A DNA stretch of 64,000 nt from Torymus aiolomorphi. Lineage: Eukaryota; Arthropoda; Insecta; Hymenoptera; Torymidae. The stretch covers positions 115,460,011 to 115,524,010 of the forward strand of contig CM070877.1 in assembly GCA_036365515.1 (NCBI GenBank), given 5' to 3'. Positions within the stretch are counted from its first letter, which is position 1. Each line of letters begins with the position of its first letter. Shown one piece after another: positions 11,501 to 22,261 of the stretch. The notes under the pieces are model-generated. The model saw only the letters and a program-made list of their open reading frames with translations. It was not told where the DNA came from and searched no databases. A program made the position numbers and the translations under genes.

Positions 11501-12493
11501 TGTTGTTAAACTATCTTCTCGTAGGACTCCATGGTGAGGAAGATAGTAAGATGGTTTGGCAGATATTTCCTGTTGAGGGATCTGCACCATATGGCCCAAT
11601 TTGCAGTATTCTTCCATAAATGCATAATACCTTTCCTTGTAGATGCTTTCTTTATTGTATTTTGTGAGTATTCGTTTGAGGCACGCTCGAGCTTTTCCAA
11701 ATGAATTTCCTAGTACTTCTGCTGAGGTTGTGAGAGGTAGGCTCACTTGGTATCGTCCATCAGTATCTCTCGTGTGAATTTCAACAAAATATTGTTCACA
11801 CATTGCTTCTTCCTTGTTGAGTTTGACTGCAGAAGTTGAGGGTGGCTCTTCTTGAACCCAAAAACAAGTGAGTAGTTCCTGCAAGCCTTCAGGGTTGAGT
11901 GAAGCCGTTGTGTGAAGTACTGTTTTGTGTTGAACAGCTGAGTTGAATGGACCTACTATGAGCCAGCGAACGACTGATAATTGTGCAACTGGTTCAGTTA
12001 CACTCCCCTTTATGAGATTAGGTTTCATAATTTGTCCATAATAATCAGCACCGATGAGTAAATCCACTGGTTGAGGTTTCCAAAAGGTAGGATCAGCCAA
12101 GTTTAATTTTTCCGTATGATTCCACGTTAGTTGCTCACATTGCTCTGATGGTAACATTGATGATACTTGGCGTATAATATGAGCAGTGATCCGAACCTTG
12201 AGATTCCTGTGGATGGGCCTTAAGTCTATTTGAACCTTTCCGAGTGTTTGAGTTGAGTGCGTGCCTCCAATTCCATGAATAAGTATAGATGAGTATTGTC
12301 GTTTGAGTCTAAGTAGATCCACAGTATCCTTGGAAATGAATGATACTTCAGAACCTGAATCGATGAGTATTCTGAGTTTGTGAGATGTTACCGATGAGTC
12401 ATACCATGCCAAGGCAGTTGCTAATAATGTTGAGTGAGTAGATGAGTGTGTCCGTTGAGTTTGGCCGTGAGACGAGATGATTCCGCCGTTTTC
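8572..12493 (-). pseudogene. BEL/Pao pol: protease, RT, RNase H, integrase (broken)
   Basis: Domains in order on the minus strand: aspartic protease with LIDSGSEVSFIS near 12350; RT with RYVDDIFGGA near 11130 and LYDPIGIISPV near 10800; RNase H with LDASQEAIAAVLY near 10590 and LWTDAKVALTWI; an H2C2 integrase zinc region (HGGAQ to CVTCARYRA) near 9570; and integrase core residues in GIDYAGPI, YSDCGTNFVG and GSKWEAVVKS. The catalytic motifs are preserved. Damage: TAA at 10781 and TGA at 10691 in frame; a one-base loss near 10605, where GF-DASQEA changes frame; and another frame change near 8640. After that second change a conserved-looking tail (RPISKLTILPV) reaches its natural TAA at 8572. 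Lengths fit the family. Confidence 0.9.
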
Positions 12494-14023
12494 TTATTGT
12501 TGAGTTGTGCCGGGTTCCGAGCTGCCTTGTGGTTCGTTGTCTGAGTAGCGTGATATGTGTATCATGGTGTGATGGTTACCGTTACACGTCTTACACCGGT
12601 ACTGTGACTTACAGTTCTTCGCAGAATGCAAGCCCAGACAGTTGAAGCAGAGAGGCTTCTCCATGACAAACTTCCTCCGTTCCTGTTCAGAAAGGCACTT
12701 GAACGTTGGGCACGCAACAATAAAATGAGGTGCTCCACAATGTGTGCACGGATGCTATGAGATCCTGCTTGAGTGCGTCACCTTTGATGAGTTTGGCGAC
12801 TTGGCTTGAGAGACTCCGGAGCTTGAGCTATGATGAGCCTTGACGACCTTTGAGGTTGGAGATGATGATGGTTTGTGAGATCCGGCTGGTGTATCCGACG
12901 CAATCTCCAAAGCACGGACCCGAGCTATCAGAAAAGATTCAAATTCCTCAAAAGTCGGCAGCTCAGTGATATTTGTTCGAGACGTCTCCCATGCTTCTCG
13001 AGTAGTCCTATCCAGCAGCCTCGCCATCCGATGCGCCAAGATATAATCTCCCAATTCTTCCTTTAGTACCAATATGTGGAGAGATTTCCGTATCTTGGAC
13101 ATTTCCGTTACTAATGTGTTGAGTGATACCGAGTTCTTAATTTGTGCTGCTGCCAAGTCTGCCAAACGATCCAGCTGATCATTGAGAAGGACCCTTTTGT
13201 TTTCATACCTCGCCACAAGAGTGTCCCATGCAGGCTTGAGTGATTCATCACAGAGAGTGAATCATTCAATGAGTGTGAGTGGTGCACCTGTAAGTGAACT
13301 ACGCAAATAATGGAGCTTAGCGTAATCCTTGAGTCCTGCCCTCTTGAGTATTAATCCAGTAAGGAGCTCCTTGTAGGCTGTCCATTCAGTGTAAGTTCCG
13401 TTAAAAGTTGGCAGCTTGATCTCCGACAACTTACTGATCTGGAAGTGTTGAGTGTCACCGGTGCTTAGAGATTGAGTGATTTGATGTTGAGAGTGCCATA
13501 TTTGCTCCAACTTGCTGAGGTTAAACAATATTGAGTGGTACTATTCGTGGAATATGTTGTGGAAGTCTGCGCAGAAATAAGGATTGGTGACTAATGATGC
13601 TGGACATGCATCCTCAATCAGTGCATGTTCTTTCCCGTAGAGTTCATATATCTCCTCAGCATCCTTCCTCCACGTCACCAAATTGTTCATGTGAACAGTG
13701 CCTTCCTTGTCCTCAACATAATTGGAAATCCGTTTCAGCTTCTGGAGTCTCACATATGGTGAGCTAACCTTGCAGATCAATGAAGCAGGCACAGTCATCG
13801 GAGACTTTGAGCGAGTCCTCTTTGTCGAGTTGTCCGATACAGTCAAACCAGGTGGCACCAAGGGCATGAAGGACTTGGTGGTGGTGGTGATAGATCCGCT
13901 AGCAGTGCTCTGGAGTTTATCGTCAACAGTTACTTGTTGAGTCCCTTCCTCCTGCTTGTTTGAGTTTTCCTCGTTGTCTGAGCTGTGGACGGATTCCACC
14001 TTCTTCTCCTTGTCGTCAGCCAT
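12494..14023 (-). pseudogene. BEL/Pao gag with three zinc knuckles (four nonsense codons)
   Basis: From ATG at 14023 (MADDKEKKVES) one frame runs through an acidic N-terminus, a capsid-like region (KLSEIKLPTFNGTYTEW, then PAWDTLVARYENKRVL) and three CCHC/CCHH knuckles at about 12740-12560: CTHCGAPHFIVAC, CFNCLGLHSAKNC and CKTCNGNHHTMIH. The frame continues directly into pol. In-frame stops occur at 13541 (TAG), 13262 (TGA), 12755 (TAG, just before the first knuckle) and 12494 (TAA). Each could derive from CAG, CGA or CAA by a single C-to-T change. An in-frame ATG further upstream is an alternative start. Gag would package element RNA into particles. Confidence 0.85.
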
Positions 14024-14092
14024 TGTGAGATTCTGTGACATCATCAAGAATGAGTATGTTTTCACTGGCTCTATTACACACCACAGCATGAT

Positions 14093-14110
14093 ATCCGGCT
14101 CGAAGGACCA
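14093..14110 (-). promoter_or_regulatory. Primer binding site of BEL/Pao
   Basis: On the minus strand TGGTCCTTCGAGCCGGAT lies three bases inside the 5' LTR. It is complementary to a tRNA 3' end of the form ...GGCTCGAAGGACCA, as expected for minus-strand priming. The exact tRNA was not determined. Confidence 0.8.
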
Positions 14111-14113
14111 AAA

Positions 14114-15184
14114 TGTTTGAGAAAGCCATAATAATATTAATATGAGTAACATGCTATCGGTGTTGAAATAAATTTGAGTCACACACATAAGTAAATAAAA
14201 CTTCAATATATTATATCAGTTCTAAGTCGCACCATAATGACATTCTGGTTATAAAATTACAATGTTCAAATTCTAATACTACTAATAATTTTCAATATTT
14301 AACATCAGTTCATAAAGAGTTTAAATTACATTAATTCTAATAATAATTAACAACAGTTAACATTAATTCATGTACAAGAAGTTTGGTTCTTATTATACTG
14401 AATAAGTCGTAGGCGAGTAGTGTGTACGCTGTACCAAAATTAATATTGAGTGTAATTAATTTGAGTAGTAATCTCTCACTAGAGATGACGAACCTGTGAG
14501 ATCTGAGTTTGACTACGAGTACACTGAGGTTGTCCGTCGAGAGTGAATTGAGTTTTCCTAAAACTCCCTCCTGGGCTCACGTACAATGATGCTGATAAAG
14601 TGAAGAATAGCAAACAAATGATTATTGATTCGTTGTCTTAATTACTGCTGAGTTTCACGATTCACTTTCACTTCACCATTAATCACCGGTGCCAACACGT
14701 GGTTGGCAACATAACCTCAATTATAGTGAATTGTTACCTTGCAACAGAAGCGATTGAATTAATCCGCGCTTGAGTGTTGCGTGAGTGAGGAGTGATGTTG
14801 TGTGAGTCCCTTAGATGAGTAGAGCCAGTGAAACAGTTGAGTAGAGCCGATGAGAATGCTGAGAAAATCCGATGTGGAATTGCAATGTAGTTGCCGGCCG
14901 GTGTTGCCTCGTGGCGAGCTAGATGCAGAGAGGGCGAGGCCTTGAACCACTTCCTTCTTCTCGGCCTCGACCTCGTTACCGCGATAATCAAATCAATCAC
15001 TCTCTCACATTTGCATGTGAGAGAGCGAGAGAGACGGAAATATCATGTATAACTTGAGGAGTCAGTGTAGCGTCTCAGCTTTTCCGCCGAGACACCACGA
15101 GGTACTGCCGCGCCGCGGCGACGCAATGAGTGGAGCCGGTCCGCGAGAACGCGCGGGAATTCAAACTTACTGAATTCCCAAACA
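14114..15184 (-). repeat. BEL/Pao 5' LTR
   Basis: Starts TGTTTGAGAAAG and ends TTCCCAAACA on +. It lacks a 4-5 bp piece near 14275 and another near 14763 relative to the other LTR. In the minus-strand element this is the upstream LTR and should hold the promoter. Confidence 0.93.
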
Positions 15185-15597
15185 ACCTCAATAAAAACAT
15201 TCAATCTACTGCCAAACGATCTCAAAACATTAGATATAGACAAAAGGCCCACTATGTACAAGTTAAAAAAATGGACTGAGAAAAATATTTATTGAAAACG
15301 AGTTGAATTTTCTTTGAATACGATTTAATACTATAACTTTGTTATAGGAACTCAAGTCAAAAATTTAAATAATTGCATATAGCATATATACATATTATTG
15401 TTTTAGAAATTTTATTATACTGTTAAAAAAATTAGAGATGTTTCACTTAATAATGTTAAGATTTAGTATTAGTTTTAGTTTCAAGTTACTTTATATTCTG
15501 AACCTGCGAACAGGAAATTTATTTTCCTCTGCAGGGTTACCCCAATGTAATGTACTTCTATAATGTACTCTGGATAAATAAATAAATAAATAAAAGG
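15185..15597 (+). pseudogene. 3' end of the non-LTR retrotransposon: C-terminus, 3' UTR and TAAA tail
   Basis: After the ACCTC duplication the RT frame from 7461 continues in phase through NLLPNDLKTL and KLKKWTEKN to a TGA at 15293-15295, the usual tail of such ORF2 proteins. A roughly 300-bp 3' UTR follows, with a GCAGGGTTACCC motif and a terminal (ATAA)n run at about 15574-15597. A short tandem repeat rather than poly-A fits CR1/Jockey-like elements. This piece fixes the insertion order: the BEL/Pao element landed in a pre-existing retrotransposon. Confidence 0.85.
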
Positions 15598-16487
15598 TTA
15601 GGTAGCTAAAACGCTATTCATCCAGACCCAGGCCCTGTATGATCAGGATAGCCAGGCGTGTGACAGGACCTGAACAGGTTGCCTTAAAATTAATTGTTTG
15701 TTAAATACATCTAAACCTAGACATATACCCTATTTTTCGAACTATCATACGAATAGTACTTCCAAAATTGGCAACTCCGTATCGAGACAGTGTATTTATT
15801 CATAAGAAAATTATAAAAGATGTTAGGTCCGGCGTCGTCACCCATCCGGCAATTATTGATGTTTAAGTCTGTACAGGCGAATCAGGCCGCCTGACTTAAT
15901 TAATGTGATTGGTTCTAGGAACAAAAATTTAAAATATTTACCTCACACTACTATGAATATAGAAAATAGTTTGAGACCTTGAAATGATGTATCATAAAAA
16001 TAATACTGATAAATAATATTCTTTTCATTCACAGAAGTTGTCGGTAAAATTAATACTTTTTAATATTTAGAAAGGAAATATAATAAAATAGATTAAAATA
16101 TGTATCATTACTGGGACACTTACGACCACTTTATACGTATGATACGAGAATAGAAAATTGTTCTTTTTTGTGAAATAATAATAGAAGCAAAGAGTTTGTT
16201 TCATTGATTTTACAAATAAAATAATATTACTAACATATTATACAAGTTAAAGAAGTACATTTCATAGGTAGTCTATTTACCCTTTAGTGGGGCAAGATTT
16301 TGAGATAAAGTGAGACAAACAGCCGGTAGTAGGACAATTTGAGGTTCTACTGGTCTATATTAGATTTTAGTAAGTTTTCAACACTCTACAAACATTACAA
16401 ATAATGTTTTTGCTCGCAGTACAAATATTTATTGCAAAACTATAGTAAAAAATAAACATCATGGAACCCCTATTCAACCAGAGTATA
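15598..16487. other. AT-rich stretch, nothing recognised
   Basis: No open frame with coding character, no clear repeat ends. Compatible with intron sequence. Confidence 0.5.
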
Positions 16488-16550
16488 AATAGTATATTAC
16501 GATACGTGGGCCGGAAATTGTATTTCCGGTCCAAGTATTGTATACTATTT
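16488..16550. repeat. Palindrome-family repeat, copy 3 (short form)
   Basis: AAATAGTATATTACG at the left pairs with the right-hand GTATACTATTT, and an internal CCGGAAAT / ATTTCCGG hairpin forms the tip. This is the smallest copy and shows the conserved outer sequence most clearly. Confidence 0.65.
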
Positions 16551-17466
16551 TTCTTACTCCCCGGCCGAAAGTGCGTTCTGTAATTGTTAAATAATTAATA
16601 AAATTGCGTTGTCGTCTGCTAGCTGTGTTTGAGTGTTAGTTTTTCTTTCGACCCGCTCGATAGTAATGCCTCTCTCAGCCGCTTTGGGTAGCTCGGTCGA
16701 TATTACCGACTGTTTTTTCTTTCAACCCGGCGTGGAGAGCTGGTTTTTTGGGCGTCTGCTACTTTCGCTGTTGCAGAGATGATTTGATGCCCGCCCGACA
16801 TTTGCAAAACCGAGGCGAAGCCGAGGTTTTGCTGGTCGGAGCGGGCATCAGAAACATATTCATTAAAAAAAGAAAGAAATAAGGTGATGAAATAAGTACA
16901 TTAAAGTTTGATCAACTAACTCTTTTTTCTCGTCACCCATGCACTTTCCTCTGTCTATTTCGTACACCCAATGGACATTGATTCGTGTCGAACGTGCCCG
17001 TTAGTGACCGTCACGCATAACCTTTTAAACGTTAACATACATAAAACATGAGAAAACAATTGAAAAGGTTATGCATGACGGTCACTAACGACACAAATCA
17101 ATGTCCATTGGGTGTACGTGTCTAACCTTCACACCGCACAAACATCTTTTCCTCGGACGCTCCCGTCCGCACGTTTACTTAATTATTTCTACACGACTCG
17201 TAAATACGTGTAGAAAACAAGAGAAAAAAACAATGACCACGATCAAACAACACCACTTTTTATTTCAACTAACTCTTTTTTCTCGTCACCCGTGCGCATG
17301 AGACAGAGTGGCTCATGCGCGCGGGCGCTCAAGCGCAGCGGGTCGGGAAATTTCGGCAGCCAATCAGAGCGCGCGGTTGGTCTAAAATAGGGTGTGAAAG
17401 TTAACTTTCGGCTCGGAGATGAGGGCCGAAAGTACGTACTTCGGGTGGGGGAGTAAGAAAAATGTA
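16551..17466. mobile_element. About 0.9-kb inverted-repeat element adjoining palindrome copy 3
   Basis: TTTTCTTACTCCCC followed by GGCCGAAAGT at the left is mirrored at the right end by GGGCCGAAAGT...GGGGGAGTAAGAAAA. Inside, a phrase AACTCTTTTTTCTCGTCACCC occurs twice (16918 and 17270; 20 of its bases shared) and a further inverted repeat fills 16961-17118. GC-rich patches (17310-17440) contrast with the AT-rich surroundings. No protein seen. Confidence 0.5.
16961..17118. repeat. Inverted repeat inside the 16.6-17.5 kb element
   Basis: The left arm (CGTACACCCAATGGACATTG, continuing through GTTAGTGACCGTCA and CATAACCTTTT) is matched in reverse by the right arm ending CAATGTCCATTGGGTGTACG. The arms are about 60 bp, with a loop of about 40 bp. 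Confidence 0.75.
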
Positions 17467-18560
17467 TTTAACTACTAAGCAGTAATTTATATTATCCTAT
17501 CATAAGCAGTTTATACATGTAATAAATCTTATAATATAATAAATCTTCAAATTTATTGTATAAAATGGCAATGCTATCCGTAAAATAAATAAGTAAATAC
17601 TCCAGTATAGACACCCTACATACAAAACTTATTTTAAAGCATACAAAACAGCGAGTTCATGTGTGATTGATATATAGTTTTTTAAAAACACTTTTTATTG
17701 TTAACGTTTTAGAATTGAAAAAAAATGAGGTGGTTGAATGGACAAGGAAATAATAATTTCTACTTTTATGATTTATACTAATATTTATTGGATAATCAAT
17801 TTAATACTGTTCCGGACACCTACGTTTTACGCTGTTCTGCAGATTACGTAACCAGGGCTTCATAATACAAATAAAACTGCTCATTTGTTATTTTACATTA
17901 CATTCTCGTTATATTATTTTTTTCATCACTTATGCTAGAAAATGGACATTAGTGGTTGGAGGGAAACAGGGCACAAAGCGAAGAAGAAGTTTATGTTGAA
18001 AATTTAGTGTCTATTTGTTATATATCCATTGAGAATTCGTTATATACCCATTGAGAATTTGTTATCACAACACCGACTGCCATATTTTATATCAATTTTT
18101 TATACCAATGCAAATTTAATTAGAAATTTACTCTAAAACATTTCCTATTGACTTTATATCTTGATACCAAAATAGGTTGGCACGCCTAGCGCACAATGTC
18201 TCTTGTGACACTTAAACATATTTTTGTACAAATAAATATAATGCGTTGTTTCTTGAAGAATGGCCAAGAATATAAAAATGCTTGGTAGAGGTTTTGTCCA
18301 AACATATACCGTACCTTGGCCCAAGTAAGCGTTACATATGGAGGCGGCCCTAAGCTGTCATGTGTAACATGGAAAAACTCATGTGCGCAAAACATGGACC
18401 AACTTACTCCACGTAGTTAGAAGTCTCAGCACGAGATATCTACATGCTCTCGGCAGTTAATGCAGTTTTCCCGCAACTCTGATAGTTGAATCCTTTGTGT
18501 CGTTTACCTTAAATAATCGGTAATTCCAGTCTGTCCATTTGTCAACAAAGCATGGCGGAA
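17467..18560. other. AT-rich stretch, nothing recognised
   Basis: No supported gene, RNA or repeat boundary. Short open frames here have no family resemblance. Confidence 0.45.
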
Positions 18561-18674
18561 AATAAGTAGTGCATTACGATACGTGTACCTTAAGTGGCCC
18601 ATTATTGCACGGCGTGAGGTTAGGGCCCGAGTGCAGCGAGGCCACTTAAGTCACAAGTATCGTATACTATTTTA
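18561..18674. repeat. Palindrome-family repeat, copy 4
   Basis: AAGTAGTGCATTACGATACGTG at the left (first 20 bases considered) pairs with the right end AGTATCGTATACTATTTT; inner arms CTTAAGTGGCC / GGCCACTTAAG also pair. Same outer ends as the other copies, different interior. Confidence 0.6.
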
Positions 18675-19387
18675 TAACTCGTGTGACATAAATCCGCCAT
18701 ATTCTTATTTTATTTATTTATGCATAGTTAATTATAACCAATAAGCATTATATGCGTAGACCACGTTGACCGCTATTGAGTGTCACATTACCGTTTTCCC
18801 GTATGATAAGTGGACTGTCTTCATCTGCGCGCGGGCTGCCTTTATTTAATTATAATTGATTATAGTTCTTCTCTATTTAAGATAATAAATAATAGTCGGA
18901 AGTTGGGGAGAGAAGGGTGGGGCGGGGGAAGCGGGGATGGGTAGGGGGTTCGGAGGGCACAACCTCCCGCCTTTAAAAAACTTAATAAAAAATCATTTAA
19001 ATAATAAAAATCCATATTCAAGCGTAACTTAAGTGCGGATTTAAGTAATTCATTATAACTTGAAAATGTATGTAATAGACTTTACCAAAATAAGTTTATT
19101 GAAAATTAACATTGTCAAAATTGGCTCAGCGAATATCTCCATTCTTTAGATAATCTAGTACAATATAACTTTTCAAAGATTAATTTATGATACTACCATT
19201 GTGAAGTTCACTAAGAATAAAATGGATTTCATCATAAGTTAATTCTTATTCCATGTTTTGCTCAGCAATGAGTACTCAAACGCGATCAATTAATTTTTTA
19301 GGATTATTCCAGACATTGAGTTCATATCAATGCCCCTTACGGAAACTAGCACGATTCAGTTTCCGTCGAACACTAGTTCATTTCAGC
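18675..19387. other. AT-rich stretch with a purine/G-rich run, no gene
   Basis: Contains a G-rich segment at about 18900-18965 (repeated GGGG runs such as GGGGCGGGGGAAGCGGGG) in otherwise AT-rich DNA. It might form a G-quadruplex; this was not tested. No coding feature seen. Confidence 0.4.
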
Positions 19388-19770
19388 GTTTGCGGCGAAG
19401 ACTAGCACGTCCCATTGATTCGCGTCGAAGACTAGCGCGATCCGCTTGATTGCGGCGAAGACAAACACGTTCCACTGCTTATAACTTAAATTAGCACGGT
19501 CACGCGCAGTGTTAGTTTTCGCAGCAAGCTTGTGAATCGCGCTACTTTTCGTCACAAACTCGTGAATCATGCTACTTTTTGTCGCAATCTTGCGAATCGT
19601 ACTAGTCTTCGACGCAAACTCGTGAATGATGCTAGTTTTTATCACAAACTCGTGAATTCTATTAGTATTCTGCGGAAAGTCATGAATTATGCTAGTTTTC
19701 GTTGCAGTTTTGGGAAATGTGCTAGTCTTCGTAAAGATCTCATGAAACGTGCTAGTCTTCATAAAGAGCG
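19388..19770. repeat. 30-bp minisatellite in opposed orientations
   Basis: From about 19508 to 19770 there are about eight units of 30 bp, each with the core GTGCTAGTCTTCG or a variant followed by AA.CTCGTGAAT. From 19388 to about 19507 about four units occur in reverse orientation (GCGAAGACTAGCACG). Because 30 is a multiple of 3, open frames on both strands show 10-residue repeats (for example KTSIIHEFAS on minus). I see no reason to call these real proteins. Confidence 0.8.
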
Positions 19771-20072
19771 TCGATACGCAGTTGTAACATCTGTAAATTC
19801 TTCTTCTTCTTCTTTGTCACTAGACCACTTTTCACGTTCATATCTCGAACTAATAAAGCTATTGCATTCAGGGCGCTTCCGCGTTCCTAGATCACGAATG
19901 CTTTTCGGTAAATATTCTTTGGTTGAGAAATCTGATGCATCTTCACTAGAATGATCAGCTTCATAATAATTATCGGTCTTGTTAGAAGTTGGAAGATCGG
20001 AATCAATTCGAGTATTGATAAGACTTTCATACGGATGAAAGTATCTCGTTTGTCTGTAGGATTACGGAATCC
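19761..20072 (-). CDS. Possible host exon or gene remnant, acidic C-terminus, unknown function
   Basis: On the minus strand one frame is open for about 100 codons and ends in TGA at 19761-19763, just outside the minisatellite. Its composition looks coding: RYFHPYESLINTRIDSDLP, then ADHSSEDASDFSTKEY, LPKSIRDLGTRKRPECNSF and a Lys-Glu5 run. There is no Met at its start. An upstream open segment in another frame (MIRNSPMKFDGDFVQ, followed by a donor-like CAG-GTAAAC) might be a preceding exon, or a frameshift may separate them. I do not recognise the family. It could also be a decayed transposon protein. Confidence 0.3.
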
Positions 20073-20083
20073 TACAGACAAAC
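20048..20083. repeat. Perfect 16-bp-stem hairpin
   Basis: GTTTGTCTGTAGGATT and its exact reverse complement are separated by ACGG. It lies at the upstream edge of the possible exon on the minus strand, where the reading frame changes. Confidence 0.8.
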
Positions 20084-20159
20084 GATAGTTCCGCTCGTTT
20101 ACCTGGACAAAGTCGCCATCAAACTTCATTGGAGAATTTCTGATCATAAGTAAATTTCC

Positions 20160-20972
20160 TCGCTTGTAAAGCCATAAATATTATCCAGATATCTCCTAAA
20201 ATTTCCGTTTAATTTGGTTACATATTTCTTGACTAATTTTTTACTTTTACGATGAATTTGGTTAAAACAAACAAAATTGCAACACATAAATACAAAATAA
20301 CTTTTAAAGTCTGCAAAGTGACCACAGTAGAGCTGGGAATAAAGTACTATATGTACTATTATTTGCGAGATGTATATTGTATAATGTTTAAGCCATACTT
20401 TTTTATTTTTTTAGCTGATTTTGGCTTTAGAAGCTATTATGTCTAAGACCGCCTTCATGCCAATCAATTTTGGTTTTGATAATAATTATATTAAATTATA
20501 TTAATGATGCTATGATTTGAATTGTGACAAATAACTTATTTCTTTTTAGAATTAAAAACTATGTGCATGATTCTAGGGCTATATAAGAATTATGCCTTTA
20601 CGGAAAACCACTGTGGGAACATTGATGTATTTTATAACTTCAGTAGGAGTGTAAGTATCCCAATTTATACTTAATTTTGGGGGCTTACACCATTTATTTT
20701 GCCATCTTTTTTTGGTACGAGTAATACACAATTCATAATGATAATGATTGTTTTTTTTTCAGATCTTCTACAAATGTAAAACTAATTAGAATAAAGAAAT
20801 AGATTTTTAAATTATAACAAGACCAAACAAATTGATTACTGAAATATAAATAAGAACACTGTTGTAAAATAAGATATTAGAACTTACGATTATTAGAATT
20901 ATAAGAACTACAAGAATTATCTATAAAAATTATACACAATTGTAATAAAATAAATAAATAACAATAAATAAA
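20160..20972. other. AT-rich stretch, nothing recognised
   Basis: Low-complexity AT-rich DNA with TAAATAAA runs near 20945-20972, just before the Penelope-like element. No supported gene. Confidence 0.45.
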
Positions 20973-21163
20973 TCAACTGATGAGAAATTTTCCATCGGTC
21001 TTACAGTCTTATAAATTAAATTAAAATAATTCATATTTATGGCAGTCAGATTGCCCTTGTTTATAATCACCCCCGCAGAATATGAAATAAAAACTTCATT
21101 AAAACCTGGAAAAAAAAATTTATTAGCAAAGGACTATCTGACTGTCCCCCAACCACCAATTGC

Positions 21164-21677
21164 CTAATTGTCCAACGTTTACAAATTCTTTGTTTACAAA
21201 TATACATCTAGAGTTTTTGAATGATATTATACAAGATAAATGGTCTGAAATTAAAGTACATACTAGTTTAACAAAAGATGAATTTGTAAAGGCCCTTAAT
21301 TTGGTTTTTAAAAACACAATTTTTTCTTTTGATAATAGTTTATATGAGCATAAATATGGTTGTCCAATGGGCTCGCCTTTGTCACCTGTTATAGCGAATT
21401 TAGTAATGGAAAAATTGGAAAATGTTGCTTTGTCTAAGTTGGTTTTTCAGCCGATTATTTTTAAAAGATATGTTGATTACATTTTTGCAGTTGTACCTGA
21501 ATGTTTTGTGGATGATATGGTGGATGTGTTTAATTCTATCCATGATAGAATTAAATTCACAAAAGAGGACGAGTCAGATAATCAATTGAGTTTTTAAGAT
21601 ATTAGAGTCATTAGAGTTAATAATAATAGAGTGAAATTAGATTGGTATAGAACACCTTCATGGTCAGGTAGATTTTT
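21164..21677 (+). pseudogene. Penelope-like reverse transcriptase, partial
   Basis: Frame: SLFTNIHLEFLNDIIQ, then FSFDNSLYEHKYGCPMGSPLSPVIANLVMEKLE, then the catalytic box reading YVDYIFAV instead of the expected YVDD, then (after TAA at 21595-21597, where Leu is expected in LSFLDIRV) DWYRTPSWSGRF. It begins directly at the inner edge of the left inverted repeat, so finger-domain parts upstream are missing. Loss of the second catalytic Asp would by itself abolish activity. Confidence 0.85.
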
Positions 21678-22261
21678 CTCTACTGAAAAATCTCACGTGA
21701 GATCTCAGGTGAGAACTCACATGAGATCTCACGTGAGATCTCACGCCAAAATCTCATATGAAATTCTGGTCCGCGAGCTGCTAAAATTTCTTCAATAATA
21801 AAAAACCAGTTTCTGGGAATTAGGAACTGCCTATTAGGTTACGCCGACCCCCAGATAAGTTCAAAAATCTACGTTTTGAAGCGTTTTAGTCATTTTTTAC
21901 ATTTTTAGAAATTTTACACATGAGATCTCACGTGAGATCTCACGTGAGATCTCATGTGGAATCTCATGTTTCAAATTTCTCACGTGAAATCTCACGTGAG
22001 ATCTCACGTGAGATCTCATGTCTAAAATTTCTAAAAATCTAAAAAAAGACAAAATCGCTTCAAAACATAGATTTTTGAACTTATCTGGAGGGTGGCGTAA
22101 CGTAATAGGCGACTCTTAATTCCCAGAAACTGATTTTTTATCATTAAAGGAATTTTAGCTGCTCGCGGACCAGAGTTTCAGATGAGATTTTGGCGTGAGA
22201 TCTCACGTGAGATCTCATATGAGTTCTCACCTGACATCTCACGTGAGATTTTTCAGTAGGG
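21678..22261. mobile_element. 584-bp palindromic MITE made of 12-bp palindromic modules
   Basis: Ends CTCTACTGAAAAATCTCACG and, inverted, CGTGAGATTTTTCAGTAGGG. The whole element folds: the arms also share GCGTGAGATCTCACGTGAG, CTCGCGGACCAGA and CCCAGAAACTG in mirrored order. The outer arms and the centre are built from the unit GAGATCTCACGT, which is itself a composite of palindromes (GAGATCTC and CTCACGTGAG). It splits the Penelope RT/linker between Arg-Phe and Leu-Asn-Phe. The flanking bases are TTT and TTA, so a TTA-type duplication is possible but not proved. No coding capacity. Confidence 0.85.

Larger units (their letters stand above)
7462..15184 (-). mobile_element. BEL/Pao LTR retrotransposon, complete but inactive
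   Basis: A full-length element with two long LTRs, a tRNA primer site, gag with zinc knuckles, a DSGSE-type A17 protease, RT, RNase H and integrase, all on the minus strand. Flanking ACCTC duplications and the exact resumption of the host retrotransposon frame prove the boundaries. By eye the LTRs differ at about 28 substitutions and two small indels over about 1,070 bp, or roughly 2.6 percent. The gag-pol frame has six in-frame stops and two frameshifts, so it cannot make its own proteins. Confidence 0.93.

Noticed and set aside
20973..21010. CTGATGAGAAA at the left end of the Penelope-like element as a hammerhead core
   Set aside because: The CTGATGA box is followed at once by GAAA with no room for stem II, and no cleavage arm can be paired. 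The better, though decayed, candidate is at 23089.
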